Of a stretch of DNA of 64,000 nucleotides, positions 31,649 to 42,996 are shown piece by piece. The stretch spans positions 806,001 to 870,000 of the forward strand of contig BCJJ01000007.1 in NCBI GenBank assembly GCA_039545355.1, read 5' to 3'. The position numbers and the translations under genes are program-made. Under the pieces are notes generated by a model. The model made no database searches. It was not told where the DNA came from and saw only the letters and a program-made list of their open reading frames with translations. Source of the DNA: Trichosporon coremiiforme. Taxonomy: Eukaryota > Basidiomycota > Tremellomycetes > Trichosporonales > Trichosporonaceae. Within the stretch, counting starts at the first letter, position 1. The number at the start of each line of letters is the position of its first letter.

Positions 31649-32645
31649 CTACAAACTCCACCCGCCGGCCCAGTATCCAGCGAGGGCCATCAGCGAGCAG
31701 CTGATGAGGTTCACGTTCGAGTTGGACAGGATGTCCTTCCCGACACCGACAACCTTGCCGCCGCTGTGGTCCTTGCTCGCGTCCGTCAGAATTTTGCCAT
31801 CACGGTACACAGTGCGCTGGCAAGTCGCTCCGAGCAGCGAGTCAACCTGCTGTCAGTTCCTTCAAAGAAGAAGCTAACTCACCAACGATCCAGCCAGACC
31901 AGCCAGACTCGCGCTGCCGAGGAGGTGTGCGGCCCGCGACGGCGAGACAGACGACTCGATAAGGAGGTCCACGACAGCAGTTGCGCCCATGATCGTACCG
32001 CCGAGCATGCTCCAGAACAGACCCAGGGCAGTGATACCACCGTTCGTTCCGGGAGGCACCTTTTTGAACGTCAAAATGCTGACGGGGGAAGTCTTGGCGA
32101 GAATGCCGAGCTCAGATGCCAGTGTGTCGCCCAGGCTCGTAGAGAAGTGGAAAACGGCGGCGTAGATGAGCGCACGCGTTGTACGATCACTGAGAACTGC
32201 GGAGACGGGGTAGTTCTGATGTCAGCTCGGAATAGCCTTAAAAGCAGCGGGAGGGTTGTTCTCGATCTGCTCACTGAGACATAGCGGCTGTACGCCAGCG
32301 CGGCGATCAGCGACGGAAGCGAGTTGCTCAGCACCTGGACCCAGTTGCGGTTGCCCTGCGGCTTGGTCGGGTCGACGCCGTCCTCGAGTGTCGCCTTGAC
32401 ATTCGCTTTCACCTGATGTTAGCTTGATGCGTAAATCAACGAAGCTTTCAACGAACTTTGGTCGCCCGACTGCCGAGGAGGTAGAACACGATAAGACTGA
32501 CGCCGAACAGCTTCAGGGGGTTGGCGAGGTGAGCGTATCCTGCCAGGAAGGCGGCAGCTGCCCCAGAAAGCGAGAGGGACTTCTTCCTAAGCCCATGTCC
32601 CGCAAGCAGGAGCGAGATGCCGAGCGCGGCCGGGCTGAAGTTCAT
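31649..32645 (-). CDS. TMEM19/DUF92 family membrane protein
   Basis: Four exons, 32645-32457, 32412-32275, 32215-31883 and 31846-31649, with introns of 44, 59 and 36 nt; 285 residues. Family motifs appear in order: LFGVSLIVFYLLGSRATKVK, RNWVQVLSN, the block GDTLASELGIL, VPPGTNGGIT and DSLLGATCQ. The C-terminal SNSNVNLISSLL block and a final helix follow. These are hallmarks of DUF92/TMEM19 proteins; plant VTE6, a phytyl-phosphate kinase, belongs to the same family, so an isoprenoid-phosphate kinase role is possible but unproven here. Six or so membrane helices are visible. The first intron has the less common donor GTTCGT, chosen because it alone rebuilds the conserved SRATKVKANVK junction. 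Confidence 0.93.
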
Positions 32646-33580
32646 TGCTGATGTGGTGTTGTTCCAGACTTTCCTGTGCGTTATCCTGCTTATCCAGTGG
32701 GTTACGTCCCCTCGATCGAAGCATGCATGTGGAGGCGGCACTGTCTGGGGTCTCCACAGGCATTAGGTCCCGAGAATGAGCTGTACTATGGCGCAGTATC
32801 AGGTGCGAGTGGGAAGGCAGCATAATAAAACCGTCCCTGGCCGAATTTCGAAACCTCATCCTTCCTTCTGTTTGTGAGTACGACTGATGGTGATGGGCTG
32901 CCCAGCGCTGCTGTTTTGGAGAACAGCGTGTTGCAGCACGTATGAGCCAGCTATCCACTCGTCGGAAATCTAGCTGACAATCCAGTTAGAAAAGATGACA
33001 CTCCTAAAGGCCGCAATTCTCTGACATAGCCCGCCTACGGGAAGATGGCTATGCGTGATATCTGCCGCCCGGCGGCCGACCTCCTTGTTATAATGGGGCG
33101 GTTTCGCTACGGTCTGACTAAACTCTACACCGAGGTGGACTTTGGCGCTTGATCACTGCAAGCTCGCTCGCAGTGCGAGGCACGAAGGAAGCCCGAGGTG
33201 TGGAGGTCGGACAGATGAAGGATAACGGCGGTGACCGCCTAGATGTTGTACTTTGCATGTATCGTTTTACTCAAGACTGATCGCAAGCTTGGATAGTGCA
33301 GGGTGGTCTGTTTGAGAGTGCTCCGGGGGTGCGTTATGTTCAGAGCATGCAGCATTATGGACGGCGCGGACTGGTCAGATGGTGGTGGACTGACTATGCA
33401 GCTGGGGTGCGTCAGGATAGGCGGGTGCGAAGGCATGCGTAGGGTGAGGCGCCTAAAACCGTGCGACATCGGCCGGACATCCGTCTTTCCTCCAACCAAC
33501 CAATTCCGTCCAACACTCGCTGCCTCAGCCTTAACTCACCTCTCTCCCCTCTCACCTTCTCCTTCACAAACCGGCCCAAA
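32646..33580. other. Divergent promoter region
   Basis: Separates the starts of the TMEM19 homologue (minus) and ATP synthase subunit h (plus). AT-richer than average around 32990-33120. No gene supported. Confidence 0.55.
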
Positions 33581-34612
33581 ATGCTCTTCCGCCTTACTGT
33601 GGGTATCCCCTTGCGCGCGGCGTGGCGAGCACAGCAGCGACACCGACACGACATGCGACGGAACGACGACTGCACCGAACCCGGGATCGGCCCACGGGGC
33701 TTTTCGACACCTCGGAACGAAAATCGCCAAATCACCAAACTCTGGGCGCGACGAGCGCGAAACCGCCAGCGCGCTCGTCCCCACCGGCTCCGTCGTCGCC
33801 ATGCGTCCGGAACCGCCCGCGACGCTGTTGTTATGCTGGAAATTGCAGGAAATGGTCAGGAACCCCGAGGTCCTTGATCGAAGTCTGCGGAGTTCCACGA
33901 AATCACGGAGACCATGCGCTCGCTCCGCCCGCACGTCGTTCGGCTAGTCGACCAACCGCTCGTCTCATGCCCGCCCGCCCGCGCTTGCACTCCGGAAGCT
34001 CTGGACAGATTACTAACGTTGCACAGGCTCAGAGGACCCCCGCCCTTACCCGCCAGTTCTCGGTTTCGGCTTCGCGCCGCTCCGACCTGGTTAAGGACAT
34101 GTACCTTAACCAGCTCAAGAACTACAAGGCCCCTGCCACCGTGAGTGTCGCGGAGAAGGCTATCAGGATGGACATCGCTGTATTCGGCGACGAACGCACG
34201 GAACAGCGACGAAGGAGGTGGACAGGCTTGGGAGATAGATCGTCTGCAACGATATAATACGTCATGACGTTCGCTCGGTCTCGCTATCAACGTCGACCTC
34301 TCTCGGTCCTTGCCCGAAGCCTCACCACCCGCATAAACAGCTTCAAGGAGCGCGGCGTTAACTAACAACACACAGTCCAAGGCCGACGCCGAGCAGCACG
34401 TCCGCAAGTTCACCGCCCCTGAGCCCCCCAAGGCCCCCGAGCTCCCTTCTGACCTCGCCGCCGACATGTCGGCGTTCGACGCCCAGAACCCCACTATTGG
34501 CGGCCCCAAGAAGGCTGCCAAGGCCGAGAAGGTTGAGTCTGACGGCATGACCGCCGACCAGTACCTCAAGTTCCTCGAGCAGCCCCTCCCCAAGGAGGAG
34601 AAGCACCACTAA
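33581..34612 (+). CDS. ATP14: Mitochondrial ATP synthase subunit h
   Basis: Three exons, 33581-33598, 34027-34140 and 34376-34612; 122 residues. The 18-bp first exon (MLFRLT) is followed by a 428-nt intron. The protein begins with a Ser/Arg-rich mitochondrial presequence (RTPALTRQFSVSASRR). The conserved subunit-h core follows (DLVKDMYLNQLKNYK), then an acidic Pro/Glu-rich segment and a C-terminal YLKFLEQPLPKEE helix. Yeast Atp14 is of the same size. Subunit h belongs to the peripheral stalk of the F1Fo complex in the inner mitochondrial membrane and is needed for assembly and dimer stability. The first exon is the least certain part, since another short exon could hide in the long intron, but phase and presequence properties fit. 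Confidence 0.88.
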
Positions 34613-35740
34613 ACGTGCTCTTTTCTAAGGTCAAGGTCTCAAGGCTAGGTTTTAGAACAGACGTATGAAACAAAACGATGCATCTCAACAAAGCTGCGCG
34701 AAGAAGCGATAAAACTACTCGGCGCAGCGAACCACCAGATAACATCGGCTTCGCTCACGAACAGGATTTCCGCCCCCCCACCGTTGTCTTTTATCGCCCG
34801 ACCAAACGGTCTGATAAACAGCCGAAACAGCTTGCAGGCGCAAGAAGCTGGAACCGTGAGGGGCGCAAAAGGCCTAGGGGACACGCTTGCTTAAGCAGAG
34901 TTGAGGAGAAGCGCTCGAGTTGTTGGTCGGGGGAAACGCTCGGTCGCAGCCCCGGTGGCAGTCTAGAGCGGCCGCACCTCGTCTTCCGTGGTACACAGCT
35001 GCAACTCAGATGTCATTGCCTCCCAAATGCATACGGCCGTCAGTGATATATGTGCTGTGCCACAATAAAGTGCGGGAGCTGCTGAAGCTGAAGCAAGCGT
35101 ACGGAGTTACGTTGCCTGCGACGTGGCTCAGAACAGCTCACGCCTCGGCTTTGCCCCGGCCCCGCTGAAGCTCAAGTGCAAGCGCGCGCCTGTCGGTCTT
35201 TCGTGTGTTGCAGCTCCACAGGTGTCGCCGGTGTCGGCTTGCCGAGGCATTGGAATGCTACACGCGCCAGACTCGACTGGCGGCTGTCCACACTCGCTCC
35301 CCGGTGGATTGCAGTGCCTGCTGATCCTCTGTTATCCCAAGTTAGTCTTACATGGTCAGAATCTCTCTCCTCCTGCTCTCCTACGCATTCTGTTCCAGCT
35401 ACGAACGCGTTGCAGTTACTGATACAGCGAGGCTTTGGGTCGTTACTTCCATGGTACGAAAGGTCGTACGCTCGGCGGACCGGGCGATTGTGCGCGAAAA
35501 CGTCATCCGGGCGCGTATAACCGAATCGGCAAACTTAATCAGCACTCATGGTTCGGCGTACTTCTTGAGACCGTCTACTCCATCGTTCCGTCCTATATCA
35601 GCTCGGTGCAATAATAGTCGTCCAAGCTGTTGCTCCGTCGCCTTCCTACTTCGCTCTCGCGGCGTCTTCCCGCTTGCCCACTCATCCACCTCGCTGCCCC
35701 ATCGCCTCGCACGTCACAACCGTCAGGCGTCATCAGAACC
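34613..35740. other. Intergenic, nothing recognised
   Basis: Downstream of ATP14 and upstream of the oxygenase gene. The oxygenase promoter and leader probably lie in 35500-35740, since frames there continue into it without an upstream ATG. No gene supported. Confidence 0.5.
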
Positions 35741-36646
35741 ATGTCCTCGTCGACCGGCGAGACGAAGGGCGTGTTCAACTACCTTGACCCCGCCTCGTTG
35801 ACTTCGGGCGAGAAACCGTGGTCCAAGGCCGACACGCAGGCGTTCAAGTCCTTCTCCGAGCTCCCCGTCTCCTACGCAGTGCACGACATCCGCGCCTCGC
35901 CCGAGCTCTCAAACCCGGACGTCGCCGGATTCTCATTCCACTCCTCTTCCTCCTCTGTGCCCATCGACGAGGTGCTCTCCTCTGGCCTCGCAGAGGGTTC
36001 GCAAACGAGAAAGGACTACTATGCCGAGATCGAAGCCGTGATCAAGCAGCAGCTCGTGGCCAAGGCTGTGGTCATCTGGGACCACACGATGAGGATCCGA
36101 GACCCCAGCAGCCCACGACAACCCGTGCAGAGCGTGCATGTTGACCAGACGCCGGGGGCGGCGCTGAGGAGGGTGAAGCAGCACGCTCCCCAGTTTGCAG
36201 CGGACGTCGAGAACGGTCGCAGGTTCCAGCTGATCAACGTGTGGCGCCCCCTCGGTCCGGCTCTCGATCATCCCCTCGGTTTGCTCGATGCGCGCTCAGT
36301 GGCGCCCGAGGATCTCATCGCGGTCGATCTACTGTATCCCAAGGTCTACGAACGGGGGAAGGAGGTCCTGCCCAGTCCGGAGAGTCTGAGGAGTCGAGAG
36401 GGGTACGAGCCCCGCGGCGAGACGTACCGTGTCGTTCCCAAAGAGGGGCACAAGTGGTGGTATGTCAACGACATGAAGAGCGACGAGGTTGTGTTCATCA
36501 AGTGCTATGACTCGGAGGGAGAGATGGGGCCGAATGGAAGGAAGGGTGTCGCGACCTCGAGTCCACACTCGGCGTTCGAGGATCCGGCTGTCAAGAACCC
36601 GCCGCCGAGGAGGAGCGTCGAAGTGCGCTGCCTCGTGTTCTATTAG
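35741..36646 (+). CDS. CmcJ/AsaB-like oxygenase family protein
   Basis: Intronless, 301 residues. The start is the first ATG in the frame, in the context acATGTC; the frame opens earlier but without an ATG. Matching family blocks are AVVIWDHTMRIR, SVHVDQTPG with a likely metal pair H133 and D135, RRFQLINVWRPLG with H177 shortly after, and KWWYVNDMKSDEVVFIKCYDS near the end. These are the signature of the CmcJ/AsaB/CTB9 hydroxylase-desaturase group, often found in secondary-metabolite pathways and thought to be Fe(II)/2-oxoglutarate dependent. No biosynthetic cluster surrounds it: the neighbours are housekeeping genes, so the role may be general. It converges on TRAPPC11, with 90 bp between stops. 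The substrate is unknown. Confidence 0.82.
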   Translation: MSSSTGETKGVFNYLDPASLTSGEKPWSKADTQAFKSFSELPVSYAVHDIRASPELSNPDVAGFSFHSSSSSVPIDEVLSSGLAEGSQTRKDYYAEIEAVIKQQLVAKAVVIWDHTMRIRDPSSPRQPVQSVHVDQTPGAALRRVKQHAPQFAADVENGRRFQLINVWRPLGPALDHPLGLLDARSVAPEDLIAVDLLYPKVYERGKEVLPSPESLRSREGYEPRGETYRVVPKEGHKWWYVNDMKSDEVVFIKCYDSEGEMGPNGRKGVATSSPHSAFEDPAVKNPPPRRSVEVRCLVFY

Positions 36647-36736
36647 TTCTTTCCGCCCCGGTACCCCGCCGTGAAAGACAAGTAACGTTGTACAAATCAT
36701 GACTATTCATTATGCATCTACATCAACAATACGACA

Positions 36737-39700
36737 TTACGGGAGGACGACGATGCCGGTGCGGCGCACCTCGACCTCCTCTCCGTCTCCCTCCCTAAGG
36801 CTGATACCCGGCCAGGCTAAAGACCCGACGCCGGAGACAGCGACGAGCCTGAGCTCGATCTCCTCCGTCTGCTTCGGCCCAACGGCGATACGGACGCCCC
36901 GCGGTCCAGACCAGACAAAGTGCTCGCTCGTCTCGCCCGACACGATGCCCCACACGCTTTCGTTGGGGTGCGAGTTGCGCACGCTCAACTTTAGTGTGAA
37001 GGGCTCGTTCAACCTGACAGAGGCAGGCTGGCTGACCTCAGCGGTCAGGAAACTGTCGGGTTGCGGGGCGTGAATCGGCGGGAGCGCGATGACTGTCGTG
37101 ATGTCCGCCTCTGCCGAAGTGGAACCCTGGGGAGTGGAGAGGAAGGGTGATTCGTCGCTGGACGAGCTCAGCTCGCGGCAATCGGTGGATGACTGAGAGA
37201 CTGGCCGCCACACGACCTTGAGACCCGGCACGACCTTGCCACCGAGAGCGAAACGGGCGCATAGCGCGAATGCAGTGTCTGGTGTCCAGGCTGATGTCAG
37301 TTACGTCTTCACGCCGTCAACTTACTCTGTGGGAACGTTTCGGCTCCAAGCGAGTCGTCGACTTTGCCCTCGCCCAGCGCCGTGATTGCCTTCACCTGCA
37401 CGGCGCGCTGGCCGCCGAGCTTGAGCGCGGCGCTAACGATGGCCTGCGACCCAAAGTCCTTCATGCCAGGCGAGACGCGGAATGGCGGCACTATCGCCAG
37501 CACGGCCGTCTCGGTCGCGTCTCCAACGGCAAACGTGAGGCGACACTCGCCCGCACGCGGCGAGGCGATACGGAACACCTCGGTCGACTCGCCCGCCTTC
37601 AGGTCCAGGGTAAGGCGGCCGTCAGCGCTGTCGATGCCGTGACTGAGGCGCAGGGGGTCCTCTCCACAGACCGCGGTCACGACGAGCTGCGCGGCGGCGT
37701 CGGCCGTTACTGTCGCCGAGACGGGGAAGTCTTCCCCGACGTAAGCCATTGATGGGTGAGACAGCTCGATGTCGACAGAGGGCAGGCGCGGCGTGATCTC
37801 GACCTCGGAGTGCAGCCCAGTCAGCGGCGCGTACCCGCCAGCTCTCGTTGTCCACGCAGTCAGCGGCTCGGGTTTGAGCCCAACGTCGAGCGTCCATTCG
37901 TTCGCACCAATGCAGACAATGACGTCGGATACTTCAATGCTCTCAGCGTCCTCGGCCGCACTGATCTTGCCGCTGACGACAAGGCGGCTACCCTCGCCAA
38001 ACTTGAGCGCCGCGTTCCCGCTCTTGTTACCCGAGACGCCCATGTCGCCGATCTCGACGAAGGCGTCCCCGCCCGGCGACAGATTGATCTCGCGCTCGTC
38101 GCTGAACACGATCTTGAGCGAGGTCACGGGCAGGTCGGCTAAGTCGACGCTGCTGCCGATCTGCACCTGGAACGCGAGCGGCGTGCGGGCCTGCGCCTCG
38201 GCGATGCGGAATCCCGCGCGGGTCTCCAACAGACCCTGGCCCTGCGGCATGTCGACGAGAATGGGGTCAGCTGGTGCCGTCCCCTCCATGAGCGTGTTCA
38301 GCTCCTTCACGAGCTTTGCACGGTTGCGGAACCATCCCGGCGCGAGCATCTGCACGACGAGCGCCGCGTTCGTCTTCTTGTCGCCCGTCTCGCGCACACA
38401 CAGCAACTGTAGCGCCTGGAGCTCCCGCGTTATGGGACCCCAGGCGGGGAACTTGCCCACAATGTCGGCGAGGTAGCGCGCACCGTCCTCGTACTTGCCG
38501 GACTGGACGTACGTGTCCGCGACACGGTAGGCATCATACAGCCCTAAACCTGCACCGGCGGCACTGGGCCCGCCGAGCGCCGCAGCCTTGGTCAGGAGGT
38601 CGATAATGAGAGCCGAGTGGTCGACGCCCTTCTCGTTCGCGAATCCGGGCGCGCCTGCGAGCGCAACAGAGCCTGTCTCCTGCTCGGCAGCGAGGGCTGC
38701 GTCGAAGCGCGCCTTGCGCTCCATAGTGCACGTCGCTGCGGCGTAGAAGTAGAAAGCTGGCGGGTGGAGAAGGTGTAACGGGTTGACAGCCGAGACGAGG
38801 ACCTCGGGCGAGGGTGGCACGGTCGGCGTCGACATCTGCGGCAGCGGCAGCGGTGGCACGCGGAACCCGTGCCGGATCGCAAGCTCGAGCACCTCACCGA
38901 AAAGCCGGTACTGCCGCGCGACCCAGGACCAGAACTCGAACGTCTCCTCCCCGATACCCCAGCCGCGAGACAGATCCGCGAACCGCCGCACGTGTACAAA
39001 GAACGGCACCATGACGCGCGAGCCGGAGCCTTCGTACAGGAGTAACTTGCAGATCTGATGTCAGCTGACCTCTAGCATCATCGTTTCAGCTCAACACTCA
39101 CCTTGATGGCGACGCAGTCCGCGAGCACTTTCGCCTCCGCCCACCGCTTCGTTCGCGGGGGCAGCGTCGTTGTGCTCCCAAACATGCGCGCCAGCTCGTT
39201 CCAGCAGTCCTCATAATGCCGTCTCGCGAGATCAAGCTCTCCACGACACTCCGCAAACCAGCCGGCCTTAAAGTCGTACCGGACGATCCAGCCCTGCTGT
39301 CCGAGTGGACGAATGAAAGACCCACTACGTGCACGCGCGGCGGCGCTACTGCCACTACGCGAGCGGCCGCCTCTCTCGCCAATGTTGGCGGGTACGCGCC
39401 CGCGCTTCTGGCGGACGCGCTTGCCGTGTGCAGCGTAGTACTCCAGTGCCGGCTCCCAGAGCGCTTCCTGCAGACTGCGGACGAAGTCGGGCAGCTCGGC
39501 GGCGGGGACGGGTGTCAGCACGAAGAGCGAACCCTTGGCGCCGAGACCGGCACTGCGGCGGAGATTGGACAAGCGCGAGTCGAGTCCCGGCGAGTCTGCT
39601 GTCAGCTCTGTAATGAATGGACCATCGTAGCTTGCAGTACGTACCTAGCGTCTGCGCACTCGCAATGAGAACAACGGTGAGCTTGACGCCCCGCTCCGCG

Positions 39701-40372
39701 AGCCTCTTCCTCAGCTCCGCAATGTCACTGACGAGGTTCTCGTCCGCCTGCCTCTCGGCCTGTCGTTCCGCCTCGGCCATCATGTCCTGTCCCAGCGGGG
39801 AGCCAGCGCTACCGTGCGGTGACGGGGGCTCGTACAGCCGCATGAAGCTCACGACGACGGCAGGCACGCTCTCCGCGTGTTTCCGGACCCAGACTGGCGC
39901 AATCAGCCCGTCCGGATTCATGGGACTGCCTGGAGTCAAGGGCGAGAGCGGGGAGTGAGACCGTCCATCGGCACCTGGGGCAGCTTTGCGCGCGGGGAGT
40001 TGGACGTTGCGGTCGACAAGCTCGACGCGGAACTGCCGCCGCTCATTCGGGGGTAGCCATACGCGAGCCGGGTGCTGGTACGGCCGCAGCGTCTGGCGCA
40101 GGTCGGACAGAAGCGTGTCGAACTCTCCGTCTCTGGAGGAGGTGGCATGGCGTTCGGGAGTCGCAGGAGGCTGTTTCACTGGGCTCTGTGTCCGAGGACT
40201 CGTTGCAGGGCCAGAGCTCGGGGAAGGGGAGGAAGGTATCGGCGCCGGGTCGCTCCCCAACCCGGCGACGAACATGAGCGGCTGGGGGTGCGCGAGGAAC
40301 TGGCGTCAGCTTGAAGCTCCGCTGCAGAAATCTGGGGAAAGAAATACTCACCTCGGGCGGGTACGAGTTCAT
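36737..40372 (-). CDS. TRAPP complex subunit TRAPPC11 (foie gras)
   Basis: Five exons: 40372-40352, 40299-39645, 39595-39102, 39054-37326 and 37290-36737, with introns of 52, 49, 47 and 35 nt; 1150 residues. The 21-bp first exon encodes MNSYPPE and joins FLAHPQPLMFVAGLG, the expected N-terminus of TRAPPC11. The foie gras region includes VKLTVVLIAS, DSRLSNLRRSAGLG, QQGWIVRYDFKAGWFAE and YEDCWNEL. The C-terminal third is beta-rich and fits the Gryzun-type domain. TRAPPC11 is part of the TRAPPIII tethering complex, acting in ER-to-Golgi traffic and autophagy through Rab1/Ypt1 activation. The length matches the animal proteins, about 1130. The start lies 247 bp from that of the ankyrin gene, a shared divergent promoter. 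Confidence 0.92.
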
Positions 40373-40619
40373 GGTAATCGCGCTGCCCTCCTTGTTCAGA
40401 TGGTTAAAAGGTAGATGCAACAGCAACCAAGGCGCCGGACCGCATCATCACCGGTGCATGGTGGCCAGGTGGCCGCCGCCCGTGCCTGGCTGGGTATGAG
40501 CGTCATGGCGCCCGCCAAATCTCAGAATTTCCTCCACCCAAGCGACCTCCACCACCCTCGTTGTTGAGACCGACCGAGCCTTTCTTGCTTCTGCACTATC
40601 TACGAAACAACTCAGGACG
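40373..40619. promoter_or_regulatory. Bidirectional promoter, TRAPPC11/ankyrin
   Basis: Only 247 bp separate the two divergent start codons, so both promoters must overlap here. No TATA element is evident. Confidence 0.6.
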
Positions 40620-41492
40620 ATGGTCAACTCGGTCGGAAACGGAAAGAACATCTGGGTCGCTGCTAGCGACGGCGACCTGGAGCGCGTCAAGGTGCGTTCT
40701 CTCGTGGGATTGGCTCAATCGGCCCTATCTTCAGAGTCTCCGCTCTAGCGGCGTCGACAGACCCGACTGAGTCTCAACAACCGCTGGTTTCGGGTCGAGC
40801 TCTAGTTACTGCCCAAGAGTACTGCGGCTCTTAGCTTCGAGGATTGGCATGTGTCAGCTGACCATCAGGAGCTCATCGCCGCCGGCGAGTCGCCGAACGC
40901 CTTCGACGCCAACTCGTACTCGCCGATGCACGCCGCTGCGTCGTACGCTCACCTCCCTCTTCTGGAGTACCTCGCCTCTGTCGGTGGTGACGTGAACCTT
41001 GCGGACGAGGACGGTGACACGCCGCTGTACGTTGTCGAGTCGCTACCGGCAGCGCAGTGGCTGGTCGAGCACGGCGCGAACGCCTTCCACAAGAACAACG
41101 AGGGCAAGTCCGCCGCCGAGACGCTGCACGAGGACTCGCCCGAGGTCGCCGAGTACCTCCGCGGCATCACTGGCGAGGCTGCCCCGGCACCCGCCGAGGG
41201 TGAGGGCATGGAGGGCGTCGAGGAGGGAGGCGAGGCGCCCGAGGGTGTCAGCAACCAGGCTGTTGACGCCTACGCTTCGCAGCAGACGAACGACCTCCTC
41301 GCCCGCACGAAGGAGATCATGGAGCAGGCTGAGCGCGATGGCACGAACCCCGACGACAGGATTCGCGAGGTCGTCGAGCAGGCTGTCAGGGACGGATTCC
41401 AGTTCGGCGCCGCCAACAACGAGACTTCTGGAAGCGGAGCACAGCCCGAGGAGTCCACCACGGACGGAGGCAAGCGCGCGCGTGCCGAGTAG
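40620..41492 (+). CDS. Ankyrin-repeat protein, YCR051W-like
   Basis: Two exons, 40620-40691 and 40869-41492, with a 177-nt intron; 231 residues. Residues about 8-125 hold three to four ankyrin repeats (IWVAASDGDLERVK, YSPMHAAASYAHLPLLEYL, DEDGDTPLYVVES, HGANAFHKNNEGKSA). An acidic Glu/Gly-rich linker and a helical C-terminus (LLARTKEIMEQAERDG) follow, ending in KRARAE. Size and layout match the small fungal ankyrin proteins related to yeast YCR051W, whose role is not firmly established. It is soluble and probably mediates protein contacts in cytoplasm or nucleus. The gene runs divergent from TRAPPC11 and converges on the DUF1275 gene, with 220 bp between stops. Confidence 0.88.
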
Positions 41493-41712
41493 ACTCGTGT
41501 TGGTGGTTTCACCGTGTCTGACAGTAGAAGTAGTGTTTGTATAATACCGGGGTAGATTATGGATAAAGGATACATCCAAGAAACGTTTGGTTCGTACAAG
41601 GGCAAGCAAGAAGGTCGTCTTCACTTGGAATCGTGATATAATGCTAAATGGGGGTAATGGCGTACCGATGCTACGGACACTCCATGGTCGGAGCGCGCGA
41701 CGGACAGCGGGC

Positions 41713-42996
41713 TTAGCCTCGGGCACTTCCGCTGACGCCGCTAGGCCTGGCACGAATGATCATCCAGAGCGCGATGAGCTTGAGCACGGCGCTGAGGAAG
41801 GACGCAAACCACGCTGTCGTGCCCTGCTCGACGCCGAGGCCGACGAAGGAGCCGATCCAGAACGTGATGAGGTACACGATACGGCGGTCGCGGGGCACGC
41901 TGAAGCCCCGTGAGAAGAGCTTGACGTCGCTGATCAGGCCGGCATAGGCACTCGTCACCATCGCCGTGGGCATCTCGGGCACACCGAGGTTGGTCGCCAT
42001 CACTACCTGCGGACCGCCCTGGACCGCACTCAGAAGCATGCCGACCCACTCGTACTGGCCCCCTGGAGCCACGATTCGCGGACCCCACGGAGATACGACC
42101 CAGGTGAAGATTAGAAGGATCACGCATTGATACGTCATGGTCGTGACTACCCACCAGCGTCGGCGGTGACCTGCGTTGTTAGCTTTCTGTCCCAGCGTCG
42201 GAGGTAGTGATCTGAAATGCCAGTGTCGCGGGTATGACAGACACCCGGTGCTTCTGGAATGTCTGCTAAGACATCGCGAGACACGGCGATCAGTGGAGCG
42301 GTGACTCACCGAACCGAGCGCCGAGCTGGCCCATGATGAGACCGGCGCCGAAGAAGCCGCCGAGCGAAGCGATAGCCAAGATCAGCTTCGACGTGCCCCA
42401 GTGCAGCGCCGCGAGCGTCAGGAACACCGTGTTACCGGTCTGGTTCGTCGCGAATGTCCCATACAGTCGGTACATGACTGCGTCAAGCATCCTGCAAAAT
42501 GTCAGCTGCCGAGTTCTCTCCATGCACAACATGGTGCGCGCCTCGCAGTGTGACTGTGCAGCTTATCGTGAACAAGCGAAACAGTCGATAGGTGGATCTG
42601 GGCGGATCTTTGAGCCAGATAGCGCGGAAGTGCTTCAGAAGGCACATGTCACGCGGGCGCACGACCGCAACTGAGGCAAGGCACTCACGCCGTCGACAGA
42701 GTGATCACGAGATTGGAAGCGACCATGTCGGGTGCGCCGAGCTGGGTGCTCGCCCAGGTCTCCTTGTCATTGTCCTTGAACAGGCGGTCCTCCGGGTCGG
42801 GCACGAGGCGAGGGTGCGCCATGAACCGGGTGAAGAAGCTCTCCTGTGCGTGTCCGTTGGCGTTCTTCCTATCGTTCAGGTCGTTAACCGTGGTCGTTGA
42901 GGAGCTTGAGGAGTCGGACAGGAGTAGCGGTTGGGACTCGGAACCCAGGGCGGGGGCGGAGCGCTGCCGCCGAGCGACCGCGCCATAGTTGGCCAT
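41713..42996 (-). CDS. DUF1275 (YoaK-type) membrane protein
   Basis: Three exons, 42996-42689, 42491-42310 and 42170-41713, with introns of 197 and 139 nt; 315 residues. The start is the ATG of MANYGAVARR; the frame extends upstream only through a non-ATG codon. A cytosolic tail of about 85 residues is Ser-rich, with SDSSSSSTTT. DUF1275 motifs follow: MLDAVMYRLYGTFATNQTGN, where the family has a conserved FxANxTGN, then LASLGGFFGAGL, and later GVPEMPTAMVTSAYAGLISD. Six to seven membrane helices can be drawn. The family occurs in bacteria and fungi; its function is not established, though transport has been suggested. The longer introns contrast with neighbouring genes. Confidence 0.9.
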